Positions 47,601 to 63,630 of a stretch of 64,000 nt of DNA are shown here, piece by piece (positions within the stretch are counted from its first letter, which is position 1; each line of letters starts with the position of its first letter). Origin of the DNA: Chamaecrista fasciculata (taxonomy: Eukaryota > Streptophyta > Magnoliopsida > Fabales > Fabaceae); assembly GCA_003254925.1 (NCBI GenBank), contig QANZ01004226.1:98240-162239 (forward strand), given 5' to 3'. Position numbers and translations under genes: made by a program. The notes below the pieces were generated by a model. It was not told where the DNA came from. It saw only the letters and a program-made list of their open reading frames with translations, and ran no database searches.

Positions 47601-47877
47601 GATTGATAAAAGTAGAGAATATCCAGAATGGAAGTTCTACTACTCAGAGGTGAGGAGGCAAGTGAGGAAGAATATGTCAATGGGGGAATATGAAAGGAGC
47701 CTAGGAAGAGAAATCAGTACCAATTATCCATTGGTCAATTTCATGATGGCTTCTCACTCTGATTTTTTCGTTGGAGCTTTGGGTTCTACATGGTGCTACC
47801 TCATTGATGGCATGAGAAATACTGGCGGAAAAGTCATGGCTGGCTATTTGAGTGTCAACAAGGACAGATTCTGGTAG
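44671..47877 (+). CDS. FUT8/NodZ-like (GT23) glycosyltransferase, type II membrane protein; annotated in plants as alpha-(1,6)-fucosyltransferase
   Basis: Model: join(44671..44890, 45031..45395, 45825..46074, 46200..46365, 46472..46574, 46667..46798, 47368..47877); 581 aa, phases agree. Intron 4 is GC-AG (CCCAG|gcaagc); the rest are GT-AG. Residues about 27-49 are one membrane helix after a short cytosolic tail, the layout of Golgi glycosyltransferases. The C-terminal third resembles the GDP-fucose-binding half of FUT8: HVRMGDK (446-452) with EFDEYM after it parallels FUT8 HVRRTDK ... EEYM, and SHSDFFVGALGSTWCYLID parallels the FUT8 ADFLVCTFSSQVCRVAYE block. The first arginine of HVRR is kept; the second is Met. 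FUT8's C-terminal SH3 part is absent: the protein stops 35 residues or so after that block. Core alpha-1,6-fucose is not known from plant N-glycans, so acceptor and product are unknown. Confidence is high for a real gene, moderate for the enzyme. Confidence 0.82.
46850..47325. mobile_element. TIR element in intron 6 of the FUT8-like gene
   Basis: Left (ggtcaaaacttcgttttggt, ttttgttttgatcttcaaat, cacttgtttcactgttggt) and right (gtttgaggatcaaaacaaaa, aggaccgaaaggaaatt) ends are inverted relatives. Same broad family as 24780-25170. Ends approximate. Confidence 0.55.
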
Positions 47878-48361
47878 CTATATATGTAGAATACCACGTC
47901 TACTTCTGTAAATAATTTGTATAATATATATATATATATACTTCACACCATTTTTTGTATACATATATAATCATAATAGTAATAATAGTGCGTCGAGAAT
48001 TCGGTTTTCCACTCAATTATGAACTTTTTTTCAATTATCTTTCTTTAAATTATTAATTATGCTCTTAGAGCAACTTTCTTTTCTGCAAAGAGCTCAATAT
48101 ATATATACTACTATACTAGTGGCTTTTCCTATCTTAACGGGCACGTAAATATTGTTGACTTAATAATAAAAAAAGGAGAAATCAAATAGTAAATTTCTTT
48201 TTATTTAATTTACTTGTAATAATTTTTGTCTTAGTATAAATTAGGAGGCTTCTTCCACATACATATAGTATAGTATAAATATATATACACTGCATTATGC
48301 CATTGTCCATTTGATTATATGGGGACGCTCATTGTGAGTTGTGTGACTCACTGTACTGAAG
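47878..48361. other. 3' flank of the FUT8-like gene
   Basis: Probable 3' UTR with a TA repeat at 47922-47941, then AT-rich spacer. Confidence 0.5.
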
Positions 48362-48407
48362 AGTGAGTGAGTCACAATTCAGATCCTTCAATTGTGACTC
48401 ACTCACT
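48362..48407. repeat. perfect 18-bp inverted repeat containing TGAGTCAC (hairpin)
   Basis: agtgagtgagtcacaatt (48362-48379) and its exact reverse complement (48390-48407) are separated by a 10-base loop. A further gtgactcac copy lies at 48343-48351. The word TGAGTCA is a GCN4-like bZIP site. Confidence 0.8.
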
Positions 48408-48547
48408 TAACTGCTATGCTTTTTCTTTTCTAACGAGACTTTTAGATCCTTGAATTTGGACTTAATTATTTAGAGAGATTTACAATGGATATTTTTTATT
48501 TAAAAATTGAATTTGCTTGCAAACATATAAACTTTTTAGAAAATAGG

Positions 48548-49040
48548 TCAAAATTTCAAATTAGTTCCATATATATGGGGAAGATTTTAAATTGATCATC
48601 CATGTTTCATTTGTTTTAGATTGATCTAACATATTTTCATAAATTTTTTCAATAGGTTCCAAATTACTGAATGTGATCATATCTCACGCGTTTTAAGATT
48701 GAATAAAATGAACCAAAAACTATAAATTGTTTTTGATGAGTATTTTCTATATACAGTCGGAACCGTTAACAAACGAGACCAAATTAGGATTTAAAAACGG
48801 GTCGCTCATTTCACGGTTAAATAAATGAAGTTGATCATATTTTTCTTATAATATTAATTTGAATGCGACGAGTTCAAAATTATGTAACAGTGTAAGGTAA
48901 AATAGTGTCTTGAAAGTAGTTTTTGGACTATACTTCTAGGATTTCTTCTAGGACTATACTTCTAAAATTTTGAAATATAAATGATCAAAATGTCAGAACA
49001 TAGATTTGAGTTTTGACACCAAAATAACGCTTTGCCTTTG
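48548..49040. mobile_element. decayed foldback element with the shared core
   Basis: Core words are present in order (gaatgtgatcatatctcac, gttttaagattgaat, cagtcggaaccgttaac, aaacgagaccaaattagg) with an inverted part after about 48820 (gttgatcatatttttctta, tttgaatgcgacgagttc). Ends (ggtcaaaatttcaaattag / caaaataacgctttgcc) are approximate. Confidence 0.5.
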
Positions 49041-49517
49041 TTTTTTACAATGTTGAGTTGATTAATATACATATTTTAAATAATTTTCTCCAATTTGTTT
49101 TCTAAAATACAACGAATTTGGAAATTTTTTAAATGGTTAACTCTCAATCAAATATTGATAGATTATGCTAGCTGTAAAATCGTATATTGGAATTTCAAAG
49201 CTAAAATCTTTCAAGATTATACATATAAGCGTAAATGACGTAATCCTCTGACCTAAATCTTTTGTTTATTTTTTTTTATGGGACTCTAACGGTCTAACCT
49301 CAATCTTGACCTTTCGTCTTTCGTTTTCCTTCATTTTTTTTTTCTGTTTCCCTCTAATATCTTCTTCTTCGAAGAAATAAATACTGAAATAGTGTTCTTC
49401 TTGACTTCTTGGGGTTCAAGCAACCATACTCTAATTCAAGGATTTGCGCGATTTACATGTGTTTGCTTTGTACGCTGTACAGTACAAATTTCAGGAAACA
49501 CGAGAAGAGGGAGAAAG
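49041..49517. other. upstream region of the PHD-SWIB-Plus3 gene
   Basis: AT-rich to about 49290, then CT-rich 5' UTR-like sequence up to the ATG at 49518. No convincing TATA box. Confidence 0.4.
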
Positions 49518-52500
49518 ATGAAGAGCGAAGCGAAAGAATCAGAAGACTGGTGTTTCGAATGCAAGGATGGAGGAGAGCTTGTTGTTTGTGATCTCGAGTC
49601 AGTTTTTTCAATTCCTTCCTTACTATGTTTTTGAAACCCTTTTTTTTCTTGTTCGTCGCATTAAGTATAGTGTCGCATTGTATATTCAGGGATTGTGCCA
49701 AGGTTTATCACGCTGACTGTGTAGATTCCTTCTCTGAAAGTGGAGAATCCTGGATTTGTGGTAAGCCATTGAATTCGTTGATAATGTTGCTTGCTAATTG
49801 CTACTTGGAAACTGAATCTTGCATTCACATCGCTTTTTCCTGCTGTAGTATGTTTGAGATGAGAAAATTTGGGTCAAAATGTTTAATTTACTTTTTTGAT
49901 TTGTAAGGATTCAAAGATTGCGGATGCTCCTATAACGCATTGAACTATAATCTAATTACATTTTTAATACCTGAATTTTAAAACAAAAGCACTTTACATT
50001 GCTTAATTGTCTCCCTTTTATGATTTTTGACTTGTATTTTCCATATATTTTCAATATTTGAAATGCTGATTTGTATGTTTTCACGTTTTGTGATAGTTTA
50101 TATGATAAGTGTTACATTCAAAGTAACATATGAACTTTCCTCTGACATAGTCTAGCTTTTTTTTCCCCTGTATTCTTCCCGGAAGGTGCTAAGGTCTAGT
50201 GAATATTATATAAACCAAGTAGCAAATGTAATTCTATTTCTTATATTTTCAGGTTGTCATTCTTGTTACAACTGCGATAAATCCCCAAAGTTTTATTGCC
50301 TTGGCTGTCCAAAAGCTGTATGCAAGAAGTGCTATGTTACCTCTGAATTTGCTATTGTTAAAGGAGAAAAAGGATTATGCGAGGAATGTCGGGATCTAGT
50401 TTTGATTATTGAAAAAAATTTGGAGATGGAAGACTCTGAGGGGGTAGGTGCAACTAAATATGCATACTTTAGAATGTTTGCCCATTTTCCTCTAGACGTT
50501 TGAATGTTTGATACAACTAAACTGATATGACCAGTTGGCTACTTGTAGTCATTAAAACTTATAGAACTATATTGTTGTTATCTATTCAGATCATATTGAT
50601 CAGTATTTGTAACACCTGTTATATTGGTTGTCCCTCTGCAGAAAATAATTACCTGGACTGACAGAGAAACATATGAAGGTCTATTCAAGGAATATTGGGA
50701 TGTCATTAAAGAAAAGGAAGGTCTGACTAGTGTTGACGTCTGTGCTGCTCTAACCAAGACTAAAAAGGGTAAAAATTATGTTCATCATAGAAGATTTAGT
50801 GAAAGTGATGAGGATGAAGATGAAGATGAAGATGAAGTCATCGACTTGACATCAGATAACAGCGATACAGATGATACGTCTGATCGTGAACCAGTGACCA
50901 AAAGATGTAAGAGGTCCAACTTGACATCAGATACTTGTGATACACGTAAGTCAGTGACCAAAAAATGTAAGAGGTCCAACTTGACATCAGATACTTGTGA
51001 TACACGTAAGTCAGTGACCAAAAAATGGAAGGGGTCCAAATCACAGGAGTTTAAAGGATGGGGATCAGAATGTCTCATTAGTTTCCTTACATCCATTGGG
51101 AAAGATGTAAGTGAACCATTGACACAATGGGATGTAAGTGATATTATTTATGGATACGTTTTGGAGAAGAAACTTTTTCTCCCTAAAGAGAAGGGGAAGA
51201 TGGGGAAGTTCATCCCTGATGAAAAGTTGATTCCTATATTTAGAAAGCAAGTTGTGTCAGAAACCCGAATATATTCACTATTGGAAACTCACTTTGCTGA
51301 GGGTAAAAATGATGATGATAAGAAAGAAAGTTCTCCAAAAAAGTGTCCTAGTGATGCGACATGCTTGGAAAGAAGACCTTCAAGCTTGAAGAACAAACCA
51401 AGCTGTTTTGCAGCCATTAGTGTTGATAATATTAAACCAGTCTACTTGAAACAAAGCTTGGTGGAAGAGTTATCAAAACAGCCTGAAAGTTTTGAAAATA
51501 AGGTTATTGGAGCCTTTGTCAAAGTCCGAGCATATCCTGATGATCGCAAGCAAAGGAATTATCATCAACTTGTGAGAGTCACAGGTATGAAATTGCACAG
51601 ATCAGATCCTCCTCCTTTATTTGCTAGTTTTTGTAAGTCACTTTCTACTACATAATTTTGTCGTAAATTCCTTATATGATTCATCATTTCTCTTGTTTTA
51701 CTTTTAGGTGTCAATGGTGAATTTCACTTGAAAGTTTCCTTTATGCCAAATGCCATCCCCATTTCTGAGTTATCGGAAGAAGACCTTAAAGAGGTAACCA
51801 ACCTATTTTCATGCTTAATTATATCATAGATAGTGTGATTATTTAGTTCAAACACATTAAACTAACCCTATCCTGCTACTATAAGACTTTTTTTTTTGTT
51901 TAATTTTGTTTCCAGCAAGAATGTGAGGCTTTGCGGCAAAGCGTGAAAGATGGCTTGCTCCAAAAGTTGACTAAAGTAAGCTTTTTTCCCCCCAATAATT
52001 GGAACAATTGTTTTGTCATTTGAAGCAGCACAAATTAATGTTTAGCAAATAATATCTTCTGTTCTATTTTTTTACTTGTTTCAGTTTGACTGTTCGAAAT
52101 ATACCTAGTGTGCTTTGCTCGCATTCCTTTTCTACTATTTGACATTGCTTTTAAAATTCAAATTAGTCTGTGTCAAAGCATGCTTAACTCTTGTTTTTCC
52201 CCATTTATGCTTAGTATTAGCTTTACTTAGCTAGAACTGTCATTCACCAGGTGGAGCTTCAAGAGAAGGCAAACAGCCTGCATGAGGATATAACAAAGCA
52301 TGTAGGATCCTTGACTCAATTCTAGTTAAATATCTTAATAAAATTATCTTTTATTTGTTTACATACTTGTTCATGATGTATGGTAATTAATCTAATTAAA
52401 TTATTCATAATTACTTCAACACTGTCTTTTGGCCCATGCATGAGGTTTTCTTCTAAATTCTCTTTTTTTAAGAAAAAAACTTTAATCAGATAAATTATAC

Positions 52501-52891
52501 ATGTTTCCTTTATATTACTGATGCATCCTCACTGTTTGAATTTGTTCTTGTAGTGGATTGCAAAGCGCCTAGACTATTTGCAGCGACGAATTGAATATAC
52601 AAATGACAAAGGATGGCACAGAGAATATCCTTTTCTTTATATATTTGAAAGTTTTATAAATTTAGTAGCTTTTATAACTTTTGAAGCATGTTCCATTATA
52701 ACAATGTGCCCACAATAGAAAGATGCTGCTTGTTTTGCTTTTGATTAATGATAGTTCTCCTTGACCAATTGTGCTATACGAAAGATAGATGTATAGATGA
52801 GAAGTTAGACCTTGCACAACCAGGGAAACAGGAACGACTGTTACAACAGGTGCCATCAATTATCCCAGAAGATTATTGGCAACGAGATTAA
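49518..52891 (+). CDS. PHD finger - SWIB - Plus3 domain protein (At5g08430 / NERD-like family)
   Basis: Model: join(49518..49597, 49690..49760, 50253..50443, 50642..51584, 51708..51793, 51916..51975, 52251..52301, 52554..52624, 52780..52891); 554 aa, all phases agree. Residues about 12-100 are an extended PHD-type zinc finger (CFECKDGGELVVCD ... CAKVYHADC ... CHSCYNC ... CKKC). An acidic run leads to VIDLT (180-184), a textbook SUMO-interacting motif. Two 20-residue repeats follow (see repeat at 50893). SWIB is at about 250-335 (GWGSECLISFLTSIGKD). Plus3 is at about 365-500 (FENKVIGAFVKVRAYP, YHQLVRVTGV, ISELSEEDL). The C-terminus (LDYLQRRIEYTNDKGWHRE ... LLQQVPSIIPEDYW) matches the post-Plus3 helix block of the family. 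There is no GYF or CCCH domain, unlike NERD. The last intron is AT-AC type. Family members act in chromatin and silencing in the nucleus; this one's partner is unknown. Confidence 0.9.
50893..51033 (+). repeat. 60-bp in-frame tandem repeat inside the PHD-SWIB-Plus3 gene
   Basis: Units at 50893-50952 and 50953-51012 are nearly identical, followed by a partial third (51013-51033). Each encodes a 20-residue unit with KRSNLTSDTCDTRKSVTKK. The near identity at DNA level points to recent duplication. Confidence 0.92.
52625..52779 (+). other. U12-type AT-AC intron (intron 8 of the PHD-SWIB-Plus3 gene)
   Basis: The intron would start ATATCCTTTT, which is the U12 5' splice consensus, carry a branch-site-like TCCTTGACC (branch A at 52764), and end TATAC at 52779, 15 nt after the branch A. 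Splicing there joins phase 2 to phase 1 and restores a frame (GWHRE-KDRCIDEKLDLAQPG) that lines up without gaps with family members. No GT-AG pair gives a family-like C-terminus; reading through hits a stop at about 52718. Confidence 0.85.
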
Positions 52892-54059
52892 TTACTGGGC
52901 TCTATGATGTCATGTCTCCAAATCTCGTCCTTTTCTACGAAAAGATGTCGAAAGAAGCTGTCTATTCTGGTGATTTTGGTTAAAGTACGTTGAGGTTTTG
53001 GAAATGGAAACTATTGAGTATAAAGGTCATAACTTTCGTTTCTTGGTTAATTATTGTCCTGCTTAAGTTATCTAAAGCTCATGTTAAATATGGAACATGA
53101 AACCAATGATACATTCATGTCAGACTCTGATTAGATCCTCGTACATGCTATTAATTATAGTGAAAATTTCCTGATTGATTTTGACTTTTGAGTTTTGCAG
53201 AAGCTATTCTCGTTAATTCTTTGTTTATGGAAGTAAATGGAATGTGCATTGGATTCAAAATCCCTTCAAAGGAGCAGTATTAACTTGAAATGAATAGATA
53301 GGCTGCGCTATACTTAAATCGAAGTTATTGCAGAGAAACATATAGATAGCCTAATACATGCATTTGTTGTGCAGTTTCTTCCGATGATGATAGTTTCAGA
53401 GACTCGTGGCTCCAATGGATTATTGTTAATCATTCCTTGGAAAAGCGCATAAAAGTAGACTTTAAATAGGATTCAAGTATTTACAAAACAATTCCTAAGA
53501 AAATAAAGTAACAATTACACAAAACTCATCTCTTTTTTTGTAGATTAACGCACTCACTTTTTAGTCTTTACAATGAACACCTGAACATAAAAGTAGAGCA
53601 TAAAACCCAAAAAATAATACATTCTGATTAGCCAACTCCATTAATACATAAAATAACCAAAAAGTCGCTCTAGATTAATGTTGAAACTTGAAACAATCAA
53701 AATACTAAACAAAAGAGAGATAGCATACAAAACATGAAAAACTCACAAAGAAAACAAATTTCATGAGGCAGATTAATGCTAGAGAGATATATTATTTATT
53801 TCAGTATAAAGAAAAAAAAAGTAAGTCCCACATTAGAATAAAGAGTGTCATTCCACATTTTTAATATATCTCTTTACGATCTCTCACAAATCAATCTATA
53901 TGATTCTTATGAGATTTTATAATTGATTCAGTGAAAACTCAATAGAATTTGATGGGACACTATAAATTTGAAATTATATGTAATATATATATATATATAT
54001 TAATTTTTTTGAAAAATAGAAATAATTTAATTAGAAGAGACCAATAGAAGATGACTACT
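52892..54059. other. 3' flank of the PHD-SWIB-Plus3 gene and spacer
   Basis: 3' UTR then AT-rich spacer with a TA repeat at about 53980-54002. No gene seen. Confidence 0.5.
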
Positions 54060-54068
54060 TTAAATAAA

Positions 54069-54468
54069 GGCTTAAGTGCACTTTTGGTCCCCTAACTTTT
54101 GCAAAGGTCTCAATTTGGTCCCCTAACTTTTTTTGTTGCAATTTTGGTCCCCTAACTTTTGAAAACGTCTCACCATTGGTCCCCTAACTTTTTTGTTGCA
54201 ATTTTGGTCCCCTAACTTTTGAAAACGTCTCACCATTGGTCCCCTTTTGGTCCCAAGTTTGGGGACCAAGATTGAGACTTTTCCGAAAGTTAGGGGACCA
54301 ACGGTGAGACGTTTTCAAAAGTTAGGGGACCGAAATTGCAACAAAAAAAGTTAGGGGACCAAACTGAGACTTTTGTGAAAGTTAGGGGACCAAAATTGCA
54401 GCAAAAAAAGTTAGGGGACCAAATTGAAACCTTTGCGAAAGTTAGGGGACCAAAAGTGCACTTAAGCC
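54069..54468. mobile_element. Mutator-like MITE, 400 bp, built from 'ggtcccctaactttt' repeats
   Basis: Flanks ttaaataaa (54060-54068) and ctaaataaa (54469-54477) match at 8 of 9 bases. The ends GGCTTAAGTGCACTTTTGG are exact inverted copies. The left arm contains five direct copies of a 'ttggtcccctaacttt' word alternating with 'gttgcaattt' and 'gtctcaccat'; the right arm mirrors it. Almost the whole element is TIR, so it can form one long hairpin. Confidence 0.85.
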
Positions 54469-54477
54469 CTAAATAAA

Positions 54478-60339
<5,862 letters not shown>

Positions 60340-62212
60340 AGCTAAAAATAGAGTGAGGTAATTCAAGGTCTTCTGCAATTTCTGATATTGCAAGTTACTT
60401 GATGCTAACACCAACTGGTGATGCAATCGAGTAAATTACATGGAGAGTTAGACTTGTTTACTGCACGGGTATCTCAACCAAGTTGGGTTTGATGCCAAGA
60501 TTTTGTGTTGTCGAGAATATTAATCTAAGCATATAGCAGCATTACTCGTCCAACCTGAACTTTGAGCAATATGAAATGGTTGTCTGTAATGTTTCTCAAT
60601 AGTAAGCCACGTAGGTTTTTGCCCATATTGTGGAATCATATTTTCATCCGCCATTTACTCTGTAAATTTTTCTATTGTAGAACTTTTTCTTTTCTGGCCA
60701 TATGTCTAGTCAACGTTCTAGGTGTTTTGTGCGTTCAGGCACATTACAGGTATGGACTAAAAAAAGTGTTTTATGGTCTGTTTCTTCCGAGTGCAAGATA
60801 TTTGTTTGGAGCTGATAGAGGAGTAGAATATAGGTTTGAAAGGTGGAGGGCCTGGTATCTTTCTCGCATAAGTTTGCTTTAAAACTGCTAATAGGGATGA
60901 TTAAAGTGTAAGTAAAAAATGAGGCAGAGTTGGATTGATGATGTGCTTATATATTTTGCAAGTGTGGTCTCATAACCTGTTAAAAAGAATTAAACTGTTG
61001 GCAAGTATAATCTGTAATATATATTGAGAAGTATGAACTGTTGTCCTCAGACATTGTGTTTTACTTCTACTGAGACAGGATTTGTTTGATCATATTAGTA
61101 TATTACTAGCCTTCTTCCCCTCATATATCTTGAATGTTCTCACTTCTCATTCTGCATAACCTGTTAAAAAGTGGATTATTACATTTAACATGTTGGAGTA
61201 TACGTAGTTACTCTCGTATGCTTTCTCTTTTCTTTTCTTTTTCCCCTTTACCCCCCTAAATTTGTTTAAAAAAAAATTATGCTTGTGTTCTGCTATCACC
61301 GATAAAGAACACTTGGTACGCTTATTTCAGAATTTGATATCAGTGATTTATGGGTACTTGTGGTGAAGATTAATTATTAATAATTTGATTACAACGGCCT
61401 ATGTTTTGGACTAGTCATAAATTTTTGCAGCAAGCTGTAAAGGGATGTACAAAAATGAGAGAAAGCAAGCAACTAATATCAGAAGATATTTGATTGTCAC
61501 TGGGTTATATATTATAACCTCTGTATAATCAAAATCATTTTCATTATAGGTGTCCGTGTCCCATAGGGATCACTCTGATTAGATAGCTATGACTATGAGC
61601 CAATAAACTAGCTTATTAGCCATCCAATTCCAAGGCAGAGCCAGAGAGTGAAGTCTTGTTTGTTTGGTATGGTTTGTTAAGGCAATGTTAATTGTTTATG
61701 CAATGCAAAGCAAAAGCGAACTACTAAGAAACCAGAAGAGTTTGGGAACAACACTAATTCCGATGTTTGTAAAAATATTATAATTACTTTCTGGAAAATT
61801 GTTTAATTGCATCATCAAGGTTAATGAGAAAATTTAAGAGGGAAAAATAATTTTTGAATGAACTCACATGTAATTTTTTAAGGATAATGACACAAAAATC
61901 CAACGTTATTAAAATCGGATTTTCGGACTGACCTTTAGTTATGGATTAACTGATTCAACGGATTATTAGATCCGAGGTGTACCAAATGATTTTAATGATA
62001 TCATAAATATATAATTATTTTAAATAAAAATAATTTATAATTAATAAAATATAATCATCAAATTCATATAACAATAATAAAAATATATAAATTTATAATT
62101 TTATTATTCTACATAAAGATTTATATTTTAAAATAAATATAAAATATTTCTTAATAATCATTTATAAATATCAAAACGTAATCTAATGATAAGAAAACTT
62201 AATTCTCTATAA
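60340..62212. other. 3' flank of CDC5 and spacer, no gene seen
   Basis: 3' UTR of CDC5 for several hundred bases, then AT-rich spacer. The frame at 60562-60882 has no family resemblance and follows directly in the UTR. Confidence 0.5.
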
Positions 62213-62229
62213 TAATTTAATTAATTTTT

Positions 62230-62408
62230 CTTTTTTTTTGGTTTCCTAAGATATCTCTAACTCGACAGGTCAAGGACTAATCCTTCGCGGATCTGTACTC
62301 CATTTAAGGGTTTGCTGCTGGCCAATTGATTACTGCATACATAAAGCGGGACTCGAACCTTCAACCTTGCTTAAGCACATAGTGAACTCAACCACTAAGT
62401 ACACTGGT
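62230..62408 (-). mobile_element. tRNA-derived SINE, about 179 bp, minus strand
   Basis: Perfect 17-bp target duplications (taatttaattaattttt) at 62213-62229 and 62409-62425. On the minus strand the head reads tagtggttgagttcac (A box) and ggttcgagtcccgc (B box), and the tail ends in a run of A (plus strand 62231-62239 T). A third SINE family, distinct from those at 10572 and 16552. Confidence 0.88.
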
Positions 62409-62425
62409 TAATTTAATTAATTTTT

Positions 62426-63036
62426 TGATTGTTCGGAATCAATAAGATCCTGATACGGGCCATACTTCTCTTCCCTGCAAGTGATACTCCCTTCCTGTCA
62501 TTGTCATTTCAAATTCATAAGCATGATATATTAAGTTATTCTCGACTTCTATTTAAAGTTAATGAAATTATATTTATCATTTATTAATATAAGCATGAAA
62601 GTATATTTATCATTTTCTTCCATATAATTAATTTAATTGTGTCTATTTCTCTCCATCTATCAATATGAATATTTTTCAATATTACATTTTCACGCATCCT
62701 TACTTATTGACATTATTGATCATCATACCCTACGACTTTACCAATGCCATCCTTCACTATATAACGAAATATTGCAGAAATTAGATCAACGTCACTTCGA
62801 AAAAGAAAGCATTGATGTTACATCTTGTAAGACCTATGGCCTATGGGTTCACAGGCTTCCCTTTATCTCTTAACTTTCTGATATTTCGTTCGTTGTTTTC
62901 TTTTTTCTAAAGTTAATAATCATTTCTCTTTTCTAATTTATTATCTATTTGCAGCGCGTGGCTTATCCAAACATTTCTTAATTATCTCGAGTTTTCCACG
63001 ACCGACGTTACTTTTTATTTATTTTAAAATCGTATG
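62426..63036. other. intergenic, no gene seen
   Basis: AT-rich spacer without recognised features. Confidence 0.5.
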
Positions 63037-63308
63037 GGGTGAGTCTATAATGCAAAGTTTGATTCTTGACATGTGATGTATTGAGTTATGAGCCAATAAT
63101 ATAATGACACGTGAAAGAGTTAGTTATGATGTGACTCCATACACAGTTTTGATTGGTTGAAAAAATGTCACATACACAGTTTTGATTGGTTGAAAAAATT
63201 ATTATTTTTTATTATTTTTCAACATTAAATTATATCAATGGCTATAATTATGCCACATTAGCAATTACATCCATGTCAAGAATCAAACTTTATATCTTAG
63301 ACTAACCC
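63037..63308. mobile_element. MITE, about 272 bp (copy 1)
   Basis: Ends gggtgagtctataatgcaaa and the inverted tatatcttagactaaccc pair up, followed by 'gtttgattcttgacatg' / 'catgtcaagaatcaaac' as an exact inverted repeat. Contains a 32-bp internal tandem repeat (catacacagttttgattggt..., 63140-63200). Confidence 0.75.
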
Positions 63309-63384
63309 TCTTATATAAATCACTGATATGTTTTTTATATTGTAAAATATCGAGTTAAAGTTACCTAATTTGGCATTTTATTGT

Positions 63385-63630
63385 AGAGTTAGTCTAAAAT
63401 GCAAAGTTTGATTCTTGACATGCGATACAATTGTTGATGTGACATAATTATAGCCATTGATGATATTAATGTTGAAAAATAATAAGAAAATAACAATTTT
63501 GTTAACCAATCAAAACTGTGTATGGAGTCACACCATAAGTTATATACAACTAACTTTTTCACGTGTCATTCTTTTATTGGCTCATGACACATTACATCTC
63601 ATGTTAAGAATCGATCTTTATAACTCAGCC
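63385..63630. mobile_element. MITE, about 246 bp (copy 2, opposite orientation)
   Basis: The interior is the reverse complement of copy 1 (atagccattgatgatatta, aaccaatcaaaactgtgtat, cacgtgtcattcttttattg). It has a single copy of the segment that is doubled in copy 1. The ends are less well paired. Confidence 0.75.

Noticed and set aside
50785-51096. Antisense frames over the PHD-SWIB-Plus3 repeat
   Set aside because: Explained by the 60-bp repeat and acidic codons on the coding strand.
51585-51655. Extension of the Plus3 exon into GMKLHRSDPP... with a stop
   Set aside because: A good GT donor at 51585 and a phase-matched acceptor restore the conserved Plus3 strand RVTGVNGEF, so the extension is intronic.
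60562-60882. 106-aa frame after CDC5
   Set aside because: Sits within the probable 3' UTR; no domain.
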